This document shows positions 30,111 to 41,119 of a stretch of DNA of 64,000 bases, in pieces. This DNA comes from Ursidibacter arcticus (GTDB lineage: Bacteria > Pseudomonadota > Gammaproteobacteria > Enterobacterales > Pasteurellaceae), in the NCBI RefSeq assembly GCF_009761375.1, contig NZ_LEKM01000208.1, positions 30,412-94,411 on the forward strand, read 5' to 3'. A program made the position numbers and the translations under genes. Position 1 is the first letter of the stretch. Each line of letters starts with the position of its first letter. The notes under the pieces are model-generated. The model ran no database searches. It worked only from the letters and a program-made list of their open reading frames with translations, and was not told the DNA's origin.

Positions 30111-32294
30111 CTACGCCTTTTCTAAATTTGCCATTTTGGCAATCAACCATTTAATCCCTTGTTGTACAAAAGCAACCTGTAAGCGAGTTTGATCGCCACT
30201 GCCTTCGACATTGATGATTGTACCTTGTCCAAATTTCTCGTGACGGACTTTTTGCCCCATCTTCCAAGGGCTATCCTCAAGTACAGAAGCGGTTGGTTTT
30301 GGGGAATTTTTTGCAAAAAAGTGAGCAGGTCGATTGATATTACCACGCAAACGGACTTCTCGAATGTGCTCTTCAGGTAATTCGGCAATAAATCGGGAAG
30401 GTAAATGACGCTCTTCTTTACCATATAAACGACGGCTTTCCGCATAGCTAATTGTGAGTTTCTTTTTCGCTCGAGTAATACCGACATAAGCTAAACGCCG
30501 TTCTTCTTGTAAACGCCCTTCGTCAAAACTCATTCCGCTTGGAAAAATGCCTTCTTCTACACCAACAATAAATACTCTTGGAAATTCAAGCCCTTTTGCT
30601 GAGTGTAAAGTCATCAGCTCCACATAATCTTGATGTGGTGATGCTTGTGTCTCACCTGATTCTAATGATGCGTGAGTTAAAAAAGCGGTTAGATCGCTCA
30701 TTTCTTCTGCTTCATCAGGTTTATTAAATTGGCGTGCAGCAGTTACTAATTCTTCCAAGTTTTCAATACGAACTTCGCCTTTTTCCCCTTTCTCTTGTTT
30801 ATACATTTCGTATAAGCCAGACTTACGGATAACAAAATCAGTTTGCTCAAAAAGTGACATTTGTTCTGTTTCTTGCTCAAGTGCATTGATTAAATCCACA
30901 AAACGTAATAAAGCCGATGCAGCTCGCCCTGAAAGTTGCTCTGCTTGAACAGCAACTTGAATAGCTTGCCATAAAGTAATTTGGCGTGTACGAGTGAGCT
31001 GTCGCAAAATATCTAACGTACGATCGCCGATACTACGCGGTGGCGTATTTACCACACGTTCAAAAGCAGCATCATCTTGGCGGTTAGCAATTAAACGTAA
31101 ATATGCTAAAGCATCTTTGATTTCTTGGCGTTCAAAGAATCGCATTCCGCCATAAATACGATAAGGAATACTTGCTTGAATAAGAGCTTCTTCAATAACA
31201 CGCGATTGGCTGTTGCTACGATAAAGCACCGCACATTGATTTAGCTCGCCTTCATCTTCTTTCCATTGTTTAATTTGTGATGCTACAAAACGGGCTTCAT
31301 CAAGCTCATTGAAGGCACAATAAATATCAACGGGCTCACCATCTCCACTATCCGTCCACAAATTCTTACCTAAGCGGTTTTCATTATTGGCAATCAACCC
31401 ATTAGCAGCACTTAAAATATTCCCCGTAGAGCGATAATTCTGCTCTAAACGAATTGTTTGTGCATTGGTATAATCATCTAAAAAGCGTTGGATATTCTCA
31501 ACTTGAGCACCACGCCAGCCATAAATTGATTGGTCATCATCACCAACAATCATTACATTGCTACTATTGCCTGCAAGTAAATGAATTAAGTCATACTGAA
31601 TGTTGTTGGTATCTTGAAACTCATCAATGAGAATTTGTCGAAATCGTTGCTGATAACGCTGTAAAATCAATTTATTTTGTTTAAATAGCTCATAGGTTCT
31701 AATGAGTAGCTCTGCAAAATCGAGTAAACCTGCACGATCACAAGCATCTTGGTAGATCTGATAAATTTGTACTAATTTTTGGGTATTAACATCATCACTA
31801 CGTTCAATGTCTTTTGCTCGTAATCCTAGATCTTTCTTAGCATTGATAAACCACGCCACTTGTTTTGGTGGAAAATGTTTTTCATCAATATTATGTAATT
31901 TCAATAAGCGTTTAATTAGGCGTTGTTGATCTTCACTATCCATAATTTGAAAATCTTGCGGAAGATTTGCATCAAGGTAGTGCATTCTCAGTAAACGATT
32001 AGCGATACTATGGAAAGTCCCGACCCACATTCCAAATAGTCGATGATCACTAGATTGAGATAACGTATGTTCAATGCGATGACGCATTTCTGCTGCGGCT
32101 TTATTGGTAAATGTAACCGCTAAAATGCTCGCTTCGGGAATATTTTCCACCCCAATTAACCAAGCTATGCGGTGTGTTAATACCCGAGTTTTACCACTGC
32201 CAGCCCCAGCTAATACAAGATAGTTACCTAATGGAGCCGCTACTGCTTCTCGCTGTTTATCATTTAATCCGTCTAATAATAAAGAAAAATCCAT
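30111..32294 (-). CDS. uvrD: DNA helicase II UvrD
   Basis: This SF1A helicase has GLNDKQREAVAAPLGNYLVLAGAGSGKTRVL (Q motif and Walker A), DEFQDTN (Walker B) and VGDDDQSIYGWRGA (motif III), with the C-terminal region ending in the UvrD Tudor-like segment (KVRHEKFGQGTI). It unwinds DNA in mismatch and nucleotide-excision repair. The ATG at 32294 (MDFSLLLDGLN), with AGAGG upstream, gives 727 residues; the longer open frame to 32378 is judged to be upstream sequence. Confidence 0.96.
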   Translation of the reverse strand: MDFSLLLDGLNDKQREAVAAPLGNYLVLAGAGSGKTRVLTHRIAWLIGVENIPEASILAVTFTNKAAAEMRHRIEHTLSQSSDHRLFGMWVGTFHSIANRLLRMHYLDANLPQDFQIMDSEDQQRLIKRLLKLHNIDEKHFPPKQVAWFINAKKDLGLRAKDIERSDDVNTQKLVQIYQIYQDACDRAGLLDFAELLIRTYELFKQNKLILQRYQQRFRQILIDEFQDTNNIQYDLIHLLAGNSSNVMIVGDDDQSIYGWRGAQVENIQRFLDDYTNAQTIRLEQNYRSTGNILSAANGLIANNENRLGKNLWTDSGDGEPVDIYCAFNELDEARFVASQIKQWKEDEGELNQCAVLYRSNSQSRVIEEALIQASIPYRIYGGMRFFERQEIKDALAYLRLIANRQDDAAFERVVNTPPRSIGDRTLDILRQLTRTRQITLWQAIQVAVQAEQLSGRAASALLRFVDLINALEQETEQMSLFEQTDFVIRKSGLYEMYKQEKGEKGEVRIENLEELVTAARQFNKPDEAEEMSDLTAFLTHASLESGETQASPHQDYVELMTLHSAKGLEFPRVFIVGVEEGIFPSGMSFDEGRLQEERRLAYVGITRAKKKLTISYAESRRLYGKEERHLPSRFIAELPEEHIREVRLRGNINRPAHFFAKNSPKPTASVLEDSPWKMGQKVRHEKFGQGTIINVEGSGDQTRLQVAFVQQGIKWLIAKMANLEKA

Positions 32295-32384
32295 CAAAAC
32301 GCCTCTTTTATGTGATTTTATACAGTATTTTTTGTTATTATAGCTTACAAGCGGTGGGATTGGGAAAATTTTTTGCAAGAAAAA

Positions 32385-32419
32385 AAGACTTAATTCCCCA
32401 ATACGAGAAATTAAGCCTT
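32385..32419 (-). terminator. Terminator of groESL
   Basis: AAGACTTAATT and AATTAAGCCTT pair with one mismatch and on the minus strand lead into TTTTTTTCTTGC, 29 bases past the groEL stop. Confidence 0.8.
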
Positions 32420-32448
32420 AGTCTATTATTTATGTGTATGGCAATGAA

Positions 32449-34095
<1,647 letters not shown>

Positions 34096-34115
34096 TTATT
34101 TTCCTATTATTTCAA

Positions 34116-34403
34116 TTATTCTACGATTGCTAAAATATTATCTTCAGAAAGAATTAATACTTCTTCGCCGTCAATTTTTTCTGCTTTTACGCCATACTCA
34201 TTAAAGATAACTACATCGCCCACTTTCACATTTAACGGGAGCACTGTGCCATTATCTAAAGTACGACCGTTACCGACCGCTAATACTTTACCACGAGTTG
34301 ATTTTGTTGCAGCGGAACCTGTCAATACGATACCGCCTGCTGATTTAGTTTCCTCTTCTTCACGTTTTAAAATAACTTTATCGTGTAATGGACGAATTTT
34401 CAT
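34116..34403 (-). CDS. groES: Co-chaperonin GroES (Hsp10)
   Basis: The 95-residue protein has [32 protein letters not shown], including the mobile loop (GGIVLTG), and the C-terminal [23 protein letters not shown]. It caps GroEL. It is the first gene of the operon. Confidence 0.99.
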   Translation of the reverse strand: MKIRPLHDKVILKREEEETKSAGGIVLTGSAATKSTRGKVLAVGNGRTLDNGTVLPLNVKVGDVVIFNEYGVKAEKIDGEEVLILSEDNILAIVE

Positions 34404-34468
34404 TGAAATAGCTCCTTATAGCCTTGTAGATTAAAATATTTGCCCTGATTTTAGGGTAACGGGGAGCT

Positions 34469-34496
34469 ATTTGGTGGTAAGAATTTACTTTTCAAG
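34469..34496 (-). promoter_or_regulatory. Sigma32-type heat-shock promoter of groESL
   Basis: On the minus strand CTTGAAA (34490-34496) fits the sigma32 -35 element. CACCAAAT (34469-34476), 13 bases further, is a partial match to CCCCATnT. It lies about 65 bases upstream of groES. No CIRCE repeat is present. Confidence 0.6.
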
Positions 34497-34606
34497 GGGA
34501 AACGACAAAAAATTGCAAAATTTTTGTAAAAACAGACCGCTTGTTGCTTGATATGTAAAATTTTTGAGCGTAAATTCCAATTCTTATTGATTTAAAGAGG
34601 AATAAA

Positions 34607-35152
34607 ATGATGTACAAGCTACCGCAACAGATTGTAATAAATAATGAAATTCTACTTGAGAAAATCAACGATGGGCATAGTGAAGCCATTTTTACACAGA
34701 TTGATCGCCATCGTGATTATTTATCTCAATTTGTCCATTGGACAAGATTTACGCATAAGTTGGAAGACTCACAGAATTTTGTGAAATTGTGTGAAAAGGA
34801 AGCCGAAAGTGGTGAATCTTTTGTTTGGGCGATTTGTTGGCAAGGAAAAGCGGTAGGAACAATTAGTTTTAATAAGCCGATTGATTGGGAAAACAGAACA
34901 GCCCACATCGGTTACTGGCTTTCGCCTGAAATGCAAGGGCAAGGCATTGTTACACAAGCGGTTAATGCAATTATCAATGCGACTCAAGATCAATTTACCC
35001 ATTATATTTTACGCTGTGCAACTCACAATTCCCGCAGTAATGCAGTGGCTCAACGTTGTGGTTTTGTCTTTGTAGAAGTGCAAGAAAATGCTGAAAAAAT
35101 TGGCGATAATCTTTATTCACTCAATGTGTATCGCCGATCAAGTTTGATATAA
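34607..35152 (+). CDS. GNAT-family N-acetyltransferase, RimJ/RimL-like
   Basis: The 181-residue protein has an acetyl-CoA-binding segment of GNAT type (LSPEMQGQGIVTQAVNAII) and the downstream N(S)RSNAVAQRCGF pattern seen in RimL and related ribosomal-protein serine acetyltransferases. It may acetylate the N-terminus of a ribosomal protein such as L12, but the substrate is inferred only from family. An AGAGGA ribosome site precedes the start. It is a single gene between groES (divergent) and the LtaS-like gene (convergent). Confidence 0.78.
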   Translation: MMYKLPQQIVINNEILLEKINDGHSEAIFTQIDRHRDYLSQFVHWTRFTHKLEDSQNFVKLCEKEAESGESFVWAICWQGKAVGTISFNKPIDWENRTAHIGYWLSPEMQGQGIVTQAVNAIINATQDQFTHYILRCATHNSRSNAVAQRCGFVFVEVQENAEKIGDNLYSLNVYRRSSLI

Positions 35153-35219
35153 AAGATAAATATTAAACTCAACCGGCTTTTAAATACAGCAAGAACTATA
35201 AGATGATACGCTTAATAAC

Positions 35220-37157
35220 TTAATTTGCTGTTTTAGGTAACTTATACAGCTGTTTGTTATACAAATAGCTACCTAACAATGCGTGAGCTAAGGCTTCTTT
35301 TTTCATTGTTTCTGGCTGTTCTTTTACAGTAAGTTGATTATTCTGCGGATTATATTCATAACCTTTAGCCGCCGTATTTGGCTGAAGAATAATCACATCA
35401 TTCCCTTTCATCATTGCTTGGGTTTGATCATATTGCATAAAGGCACGATTTGGATCAACCTGTTGAGTAAGATCATAACCGATCATTGGGTAATCACCAC
35501 TTATCCCAGCCAATGAAAGTAATGTAGTCGGCATATCAATTTGGCTGACTAAACGTGGATCACGTTTTGCTTCAATCCCTTCCCCTAAAATTAACGCTGG
35601 AATATGGAAGTTTTTAACGGGTACTAATTCCGCTCCACCAACTCGAGAATCGTGATCAGCAATCACTAAGAAAATGGTATCTTTCCAATAGTTTGATTGT
35701 TTCGCTAATTTGAAGAAATAGCCTAGGGCGTAATCTGCATATTTTGCTGCATTATTACGGGTCTGTTTTTCTTTATCAAACAGTTCAATTTTTCCATCTG
35801 GAAATTCAAATGGGTCGTGATTACTTGAGGTAAAGACTAAGCTAAAGAATGGTTGATCACCTTTGGCTAATTCTGTAAAGGTTTCATTCGCTTTATCAAA
35901 CAAGTCTTCATCACTCATTCCCCAAGTGGCGACAAATTTTGGATTTTTGTAATCCTTCTCATCAATAATTTTTTGGAAACCATTTCCGTAGAAATAGCTT
36001 GCCATATTATCAAAGTGTTTCTCACCACCGTAAATAAACGACGTGTGATAGCCTTGACGCCCTAGTAAATCGGCAATAGTAAAGAAACCATTCTGGCTTT
36101 TTGTTAGTTTTACCGTTGCACGAGCGGGAGTGGGTGTAAAACCTGCGGTAACCGCTTCAATTCCACGCACTGAACGAGTTCCTGTGGCATATAAATTCTC
36201 AAATAACCAACCTTCTTGAGCCAATTTATCAAATTCAGGCGTAAGCGGTTTGCCTCCTAAAGTCCCTACAAATTGAGCCCCTAAACTTTCTTCTAATAGA
36301 ATCACGATATTTTTAGGTTTACCTTGATAGGTCGCTTTATTGCGAGTTAAAGTGGGGTACTCTGCAGAAATATAATCGCTTTCGGCACGTCCACGACTTG
36401 CTTTGACAATGCTTAGCATCTCATCAACAGGCATTTTTCCATACTGTTCCGATGACTTGTCTTCATCTTTTAATTGTTGTGCAGCATATAAGACAGAGTA
36501 ACCTGAGTTAAGTACGAGTGAATTAACTAACGGATCGCCTGAAAATGCCACCATTGCTGGATTGATACCACGATGATTTAAAGTGGAGCGAGCCCCAACA
36601 AAAGAAACCGCAATAATCACTAAGGCAATGACTGGTCGCCATTTCCAGCTTGGTAGCTGTAAATTTTTAACCGCCCAGCCAGATAATTTCCAATAAATCA
36701 CACTCGCAATTACGGTAACAATTAAGCTAGATAATACCGCTACAAGATGTCCATTCGCTAACATCGAGAAAACTTCTTTCGGGTAAAGCAAATATTCAAT
36801 AAATAAACGGTTTGGACGGAAATCGTAAGTTTCAATAAATGCAGGTGTTGCGACTTCCATAAACAGAATAAAGACACTTCCGACAGTGAGCCAAATGCGT
36901 AAAATTTTCTGCCAAATAGTGCCTAATATATTGTTATTCAAAAAGAGTACGCTAAAAAGTGCAGGTACGCCAAAAAGATAACAAATGGAAACAATATCAA
37001 TGCGTAACCCTTGTAAGAATAAACGTACCCAACCATCAACGGCAGTAATACGTTCTGCTTGCCAAAGAGACAGTCCGATACGAGATAAAGTGAAAATGAT
37101 TAAATTAAGACCAATAAAGAAGAATATTGGGAATAAAATGGAACGTTTTTTTTGCAT
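35220..37157 (-). CDS. LTA synthase-family membrane sulfatase / phosphoethanolamine or phosphoglycerol transferase
   Basis: The 645-residue protein has about five N-terminal membrane segments (residues 1-200) and a large periplasmic sulfatase-fold domain: IVILLEESLGAQF with the first metal ligands, then the nucleophile Thr in YATGTRSVRGIEA (about residue 333), and VIADHDSRVG near residue 485. This family transfers phosphoglycerol or phosphoethanolamine to envelope glycans or lipids. In Gram-negatives the target may be lipopolysaccharide or periplasmic glucan; I cannot choose. The MOSC gene lies 9 bases upstream on the same strand. Confidence 0.83.
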   Translation of the reverse strand: MQKKRSILFPIFFFIGLNLIIFTLSRIGLSLWQAERITAVDGWVRLFLQGLRIDIVSICYLFGVPALFSVLFLNNNILGTIWQKILRIWLTVGSVFILFMEVATPAFIETYDFRPNRLFIEYLLYPKEVFSMLANGHLVAVLSSLIVTVIASVIYWKLSGWAVKNLQLPSWKWRPVIALVIIAVSFVGARSTLNHRGINPAMVAFSGDPLVNSLVLNSGYSVLYAAQQLKDEDKSSEQYGKMPVDEMLSIVKASRGRAESDYISAEYPTLTRNKATYQGKPKNIVILLEESLGAQFVGTLGGKPLTPEFDKLAQEGWLFENLYATGTRSVRGIEAVTAGFTPTPARATVKLTKSQNGFFTIADLLGRQGYHTSFIYGGEKHFDNMASYFYGNGFQKIIDEKDYKNPKFVATWGMSDEDLFDKANETFTELAKGDQPFFSLVFTSSNHDPFEFPDGKIELFDKEKQTRNNAAKYADYALGYFFKLAKQSNYWKDTIFLVIADHDSRVGGAELVPVKNFHIPALILGEGIEAKRDPRLVSQIDMPTTLLSLAGISGDYPMIGYDLTQQVDPNRAFMQYDQTQAMMKGNDVIILQPNTAAKGYEYNPQNNQLTVKEQPETMKKEALAHALLGSYLYNKQLYKLPKTAN

Positions 37158-37166
37158 ATAAAGACC

Positions 37167-37955
37167 TTAGTCTAATAAAGTAATGGTATCACCAACACGA
37201 ATAACGCCACTATTTTCGGGTACTAGATGAATACCAAATAATGGTTTGCCTTTTTCATTCGTATGGTGCTGTTTAAGTGTTCTAAAGGGTTCAGCTTTGG
37301 GATCAAACTCTAAGGTATCTAAATTACGAGTAATCAAAACACAGCGAGTACAACATTGAGCAAAACGCAATATCACATCGCCGATTTGAATGCGTTGCCA
37401 CTGCTCTTCTTCAAAAGCTAAATCGCCATCTATGACAATATTGCCACGAAACTGTTCCATTGTAACAGGAACTGGCGACCATTCTTGCACTTGTTTTAAA
37501 GATTGTTGTGAAACTAACAAAATTGGATTGCTATCCGCAAAGCTCATTGGATTAGGTTCAAAATTCGCCACTTGGCGTTGGCTTTTCTCTCCAAGCCAAC
37601 GAAGTTGAACTTCTCGCCCAAACAAACCACTCAACCACTGATTAACGGAATGATGAGCAATCCAAGACGAAAAGTGAGTTCCCCAAACTTCGCTATCAGC
37701 ACTTTTTACAAAATCACGATAATACACGATACATTGTTCCCCATTATCTGCACGAATTACGACGCCAGTTGAAAATGGAAAAGCAGCTAACTGATAGAGC
37801 ACTTTCTCTTTACGAGCTGTAATAAATGTACCATCAGATTCGGTAATCATAAATTCTCGGTCAAAATTCAAACCTTGCGGATGAACAAAAGCTTGTTCTA
37901 CAACATAAGCCTTTGACGATTTGATTGGATATATATTTAATTGCGTGACTTTCAC
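37167..37955 (-). CDS. MOSC-domain protein, YcbX-like
   Basis: It has an N-terminal MOSC beta-barrel domain (LNIYPIKSSKAYVVEQAF, LNFDREFMI) and a C-terminal MOSC domain with the conserved Cys in FAQCCTRCVLITRN. YcbX and related proteins use molybdenum cofactor to reduce N-hydroxylated bases. I place the start at a GTG at 37955 (262 residues), seven bases after AAGGAG; the open frame itself continues to 37982. It lacks the C-terminal ferredoxin domain present in E. coli YcbX, so it would need a separate electron donor. Confidence 0.8.
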   Translation of the reverse strand: MKVTQLNIYPIKSSKAYVVEQAFVHPQGLNFDREFMITESDGTFITARKEKVLYQLAAFPFSTGVVIRADNGEQCIVYYRDFVKSADSEVWGTHFSSWIAHHSVNQWLSGLFGREVQLRWLGEKSQRQVANFEPNPMSFADSNPILLVSQQSLKQVQEWSPVPVTMEQFRGNIVIDGDLAFEEEQWQRIQIGDVILRFAQCCTRCVLITRNLDTLEFDPKAEPFRTLKQHHTNEKGKPLFGIHLVPENSGVIRVGDTITLLD

Positions 37956-38055
37956 ATTCACTCTCCTTTTTGAAATTGGCACAATAGCGGAAATTTACGA
38001 AATTTTCCACTTTTGAATGTATTGAATAATTCAGCACATATTATATAAAGCTAGA

Positions 38056-38084
38056 TTGACGCACCTTATGCTTAAGATTAAGAT
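38056..38084 (+). promoter_or_regulatory. Sigma70-type promoter of the antitoxin-doc pair
   Basis: TTGACG, a 17-base spacer and TAAGAT lie 46 bases upstream of the antitoxin start. The -35 is nearly consensus and the -10 partial. Confidence 0.5.
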
Positions 38085-38129
38085 AGGGAACATAAATCAC
38101 AAAATTTCTAACGTTATAAGGGAAATACA

Positions 38130-38258
38130 ATGAAATCAAACAACCAACCTGTAAAGATGGAGCTAAAAGGTGAAGCGGGAAAACGTGTTGCATTAGCCGC
38201 TGCTAAACGAGTGATAAAAACGCACAACAAAGAAATTAAAGCCCTTGCTTATAAATGA
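38130..38258 (+). CDS. Small antitoxin-like protein (42 residues) partnered with Doc
   Basis: A short frame with a TAAGGGA ribosome site encodes a 42-residue, very basic, helix-prone protein (KRVALAAAKRVIKTHNKE, ending ALAYK). Its TGA overlaps the doc ATG (ATGA), the classic antitoxin-toxin junction. Phd antitoxins are about 73 residues, with an N-terminal DNA-binding domain and a C-terminal toxin-binding segment; this protein is only long enough for the latter. Antitoxin function is inferred from position and size, not from sequence match. Confidence 0.7.
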   Translation: MKSNNQPVKMELKGEAGKRVALAAAKRVIKTHNKEIKALAYK

Positions 38259-38623
38259 TCGATATTGAACTAGTCCTCGCAATACATCAGGTTATCTTAA
38301 AAAATGAGCCTGGATTAAAAGGTTTTGCCGATATTGGCAAACTAGATAGTGCTTTAGCTCGTATTGATAATTGGATGCTTTATGAAAATACCAATAATGT
38401 ATTTGATATTGCTGCACTTTATGCGATAGCAATAGCTAAAGCCCACGCATTTCCTGATGGAAATAAGCGTACTGCAATGGTAACAATGCTAACTTATCTC
38501 GATCTACAAGGTATTGAAATTCAAGCAGATATAGGATTAGATGACATAATGGTGGATGTTGCAAGTGGGAAATTAACTTTCTATCAATTATCACAATATT
38601 TACAACAAGTTAGTTCAGAATAA
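38255..38623 (+). CDS. doc: Doc-like death-on-curing toxin (Fic fold)
   Basis: The 122-residue protein has the Fic/Doc active-site motif [10 protein letters not shown] (residues 64-73; H, D, N, K and R all present), so it is probably active. P1 Doc phosphorylates EF-Tu and blocks translation. Translation is coupled to the preceding 42-residue antitoxin. The pair sits between the MOSC gene and xseB and is likely an acquired module. Confidence 0.88.
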   Translation: MIDIELVLAIHQVILKNEPGLKGFADIGKLDSALARIDNWMLYENTNNVFDIAALYAIAIAKAHAFPDGNKRTAMVTMLTYLDLQGIEIQADIGLDDIMVDVASGKLTFYQLSQYLQQVSSE

Positions 38624-38652
38624 TTTACATTATAAATACTAAGGAAACTATC

Positions 38653-38877
38653 GTGGCAAAGAAACCAACCCAAGATTTTGAGACAACACTTAAAGAGCTG
38701 GAAGAAATTGTCGGTCGTTTAGAATCAGGCGATCTTCCTCTTGAAGAAGCCCTAACTGAGTTTGAAACCGCTATTAAACTGGTTCAGCAAGGGCAAGAAC
38801 GCTTACAAAAAGCAGAACAACGTATTCAAATTCTCTTACAAAAAGATCAAGACAGTGAATTGGTGGATTATCAATAA
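38653..38877 (+). CDS. xseB: Exodeoxyribonuclease VII small subunit
   Basis: The 74-residue protein has [30 protein letters not shown], the XseB signature, forming a helical hairpin that assembles on XseA. It starts with GTG after TAAGGA. The stop overlaps the ispA start by one base (TAATG), as in many gamma-proteobacteria. Confidence 0.96.
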   Translation: MAKKPTQDFETTLKELEEIVGRLESGDLPLEEALTEFETAIKLVQQGQERLQKAEQRIQILLQKDQDSELVDYQ

Positions 38878-39770
38878 TGACATATCAACTTTCTCACGAG
38901 CTTACGCAATGCCAGCAACGTGTTAATGATTTTCTTGCAACCCAATTAACGCAATATGATAATTTTAACTCACCGCTTATTGATGCAATGTCTTATGCTG
39001 TGTTGCTTGGTGGAAAACGAGTTCGACCGTTTTTAATTTATACGACGGGAAAAATGTTAGGTGTTCCATTAGAACAACTCGATCACTCTGCAGGAGCAAT
39101 GGAAGCTATTCACGCTTATTCGCTAGTTCACGATGATTTACCCGCAATGGATAATGATACTCTTCGTCGAGGTAAACCGACTTGCCATATTGCATTTGAT
39201 GAAGCAACCGCTATTTTAGCAGGCGATGCTTTGCAAACCTTTGCTTTTGAATTATTAAGTCAAGATCCTACCATTTCAGAAAAACAAAAGATCCTACAAA
39301 TTCAACTACTTGCAAGCTCATCTGGAGCAAAAGGAATGTGCTTGGGGCAAAGTTTAGATCTGTTATCTGAAAATAAAAGTGTTTCACTTAGTGAATTGGA
39401 GCTAATTCACCGTAATAAAACAGGTGCTTTGATTTTAGCTTCTGTGTTAATGGGGTTTAATTTATCAAAATATGTGGATAATCAACAAATTAAACAACAC
39501 TTAACACGCTACGCCCAAGCTATTGGTTTAGCATTTCAAGTACAAGATGATATTTTAGATGTTATCGGACAAAGTGAAAAAATAGGAAAAACCGTAGGAG
39601 CAGATCAGGCTTTAAATAAGAGTACCTACCCTAAACTACTTGGTTTAGATGGAGCAAAACAAAAAGCCGAAGACCTCTATCAAGTAGCTCTTTTATCTTT
39701 AGCACAACTCCCATTTGATACCACAGCGCTAGCTGAATTGGCTAGTTTTATAGTTAAACGTGAGAGTTAA
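38877..39770 (+). CDS. ispA: Farnesyl diphosphate synthase (geranyltranstransferase)
   Basis: The 297-residue prenyltransferase has the first Asp-rich motif HDDLPAMDND, GGKRVRPFL, and the second Asp-rich motif FQVQDDILD. It joins isopentenyl and dimethylallyl diphosphate to make farnesyl diphosphate. It is translationally coupled to xseB; dxs, which often follows in other species, is not next to it. Confidence 0.96.
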   Translation: MTYQLSHELTQCQQRVNDFLATQLTQYDNFNSPLIDAMSYAVLLGGKRVRPFLIYTTGKMLGVPLEQLDHSAGAMEAIHAYSLVHDDLPAMDNDTLRRGKPTCHIAFDEATAILAGDALQTFAFELLSQDPTISEKQKILQIQLLASSSGAKGMCLGQSLDLLSENKSVSLSELELIHRNKTGALILASVLMGFNLSKYVDNQQIKQHLTRYAQAIGLAFQVQDDILDVIGQSEKIGKTVGADQALNKSTYPKLLGLDGAKQKAEDLYQVALLSLAQLPFDTTALAELASFIVKRES

Positions 39771-39782
39771 TCGCCTTGAATA

Positions 39783-39812
39783 AAAAAACCTGCCAAATAA
39801 GCAGGTTTTTTT
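39783..39812. terminator. Bidirectional terminator between ispA and rseA
   Basis: AAAAAACCTGC and GCAGGTTTTTT form a perfect 11-bp stem with a 7-base loop and A/T tails on both sides, between convergent genes. Confidence 0.92.
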
Positions 39813-39819
39813 ATTATTA

Positions 39820-40416
39820 TTATTTATCTTTATTTGTCTCTGTCGAAGAAGTTTGTGCTTTAGATTTTTCTTCTTCACTTAATACAACAGAACCTGCACT
39901 TGTGCGGCGTTGTAATTCGTGATTTTGTAGTAAAGCGTTAATTCTACGTTGTTGATATTCTAGTTGTTGCTCAGTTGGTTGGTCTTTTGCTGGGGCATTA
40001 TAACTAACTTGTTGAACAGAATTGGTAAATGGTAAAGTCTGCAATGCAGGCTGCTCTGTTGTAGCAACTTCTTCACCACTATTAAAGGTATTAACGCCAA
40101 TAACCGCCATTAAACATACCGATGCAGCAACACCTGCTTGCATTAAAGGCGTACCCCAACGTTTTAACTTGAGTAACAAACCTTTTGGTTTTGCACTTTC
40201 AGCCGTTCTTTCAATCTCTTCATTCTCAAGCAAGGCTTCCATCTTCGCAGAGAAATCATTGCCTAAAAGAATATCTTCACCACGCATTACACTACGAACT
40301 GCGTGATAACTTGCCCATTTTTGTTGTAGCTCTTCACTTTTACACAATGTATCGGTAAATTCTCCATTCACATTATGTCCGTCCATATAGGCGGAAAGTG
40401 TTTCTCGTTGTTGCAT
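39820..40416 (-). CDS. rseA: Anti-sigma-E factor RseA (MclA)
   Basis: The 198-residue protein (from ATG 40416, preceded by GGAG) starts with the RseA cytoplasmic domain (QQRETLSAYMDGH), has one membrane segment (QAGVAASVCLMAVIGVNTF, about residues 90-110) and a periplasmic tail. It holds RpoE inactive until cut by DegS and RseP. The gene runs directly into the shared terminator with ispA, so no rseB follows it here. In H. influenzae rpoE is followed by both rseA-like and rseB-like genes. Confidence 0.9.
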   Translation of the reverse strand: MQQRETLSAYMDGHNVNGEFTDTLCKSEELQQKWASYHAVRSVMRGEDILLGNDFSAKMEALLENEEIERTAESAKPKGLLLKLKRWGTPLMQAGVAASVCLMAVIGVNTFNSGEEVATTEQPALQTLPFTNSVQQVSYNAPAKDQPTEQQLEYQQRRINALLQNHELQRRTSAGSVVLSEEEKSKAQTSSTETNKDK

Positions 40417-40434
40417 AGATAACTCCAATGATAT

Positions 40435-41013
40435 TTAAATCTGTTGCATTAAAGGATTAACTTTCGCATCAATCGCTTCTCTAGCTCTAAAAATTCGTGA
40501 GCGAACAGTTCCCACAGGACACTGCATCACTTCCGCAATTTCTTCATAACTTAACCCATCAATTTCCCGCAAAGTAATCGCAGTTTTTAATTCATCAGGT
40601 AAGTTCTCAATCGTATCAAATACGATACGTTTTAATTCTTCAGATAGCACCAAATTTTCAGGGGTATCTGCTTCTCTTAATTGAACGCCACTATCATAAC
40701 TTTCAGCATCTTCAGCGAGAATATCTTCTTTAGGAGGTCTTCTGCCTAAAGCAGTTAAATGATTTTTAGCGGTATTTACAGCAATTCGGTAAAGCCAAGT
40801 ATAAAAAGCACTTTCGCCACGAAAAGATTCTAATGAACGATAGGCTTTAATAAAAGATTCTTGCACAATATCAGGAATGTCGTCTCGTGCGACATAGCGT
40901 GTTAGCAGCCCTGCTACTCTATTTTGATAACGTACGACGAGTAAATTAAATGCTTTTTTATCACCTTGTTGTGCGCGTTCAACCAATGCCTGATCGGTTA
41001 TTTGTTCACTCAT
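40435..41013 (-). CDS. rpoE: RNA polymerase sigma-E factor RpoE
   Basis: The 192-residue ECF sigma factor has region 2 (FNLLVVRYQNRVAGLLTRYV, DIVQESFIKAYRSLESFRGESAFYTWLYRIAVNTAKNHL) and region 4 (LREIDGLSYEEIAEVMQCPVGTVRSRIFRAREA). It directs the envelope-stress response. It is 18 bases upstream of rseA. A sigma-E-like -35 sequence lies upstream of the gene. Confidence 0.97.
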   Translation of the reverse strand: MSEQITDQALVERAQQGDKKAFNLLVVRYQNRVAGLLTRYVARDDIPDIVQESFIKAYRSLESFRGESAFYTWLYRIAVNTAKNHLTALGRRPPKEDILAEDAESYDSGVQLREADTPENLVLSEELKRIVFDTIENLPDELKTAITLREIDGLSYEEIAEVMQCPVGTVRSRIFRAREAIDAKVNPLMQQI

Positions 41014-41047
41014 CTATTTGCGTTCTCCTAACTTCTACGCGTAGATT

Positions 41048-41094
41048 CTTTCTAATGCACGCTCTGTTAGTGCGTGAATTGATTAGAAAGTTCA
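41048..41094 (-). promoter_or_regulatory. Hairpin and possible sigma-E -35 element upstream of rpoE
   Basis: CTTTCTAAT and ATTAGAAAG with inner CACGC and GCGTG form a composite hairpin (41048-41090) between lnt and rpoE. On the minus strand TGAACTTT (41087-41094) resembles the sigma-E -35 element GGAACTT; the -10 is not clear. The hairpin may terminate lnt or sit in the rpoE leader. Confidence 0.35.
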
Positions 41095-41119
41095 TAAAAA
41101 TAGTTTAACTGATTAAAAA

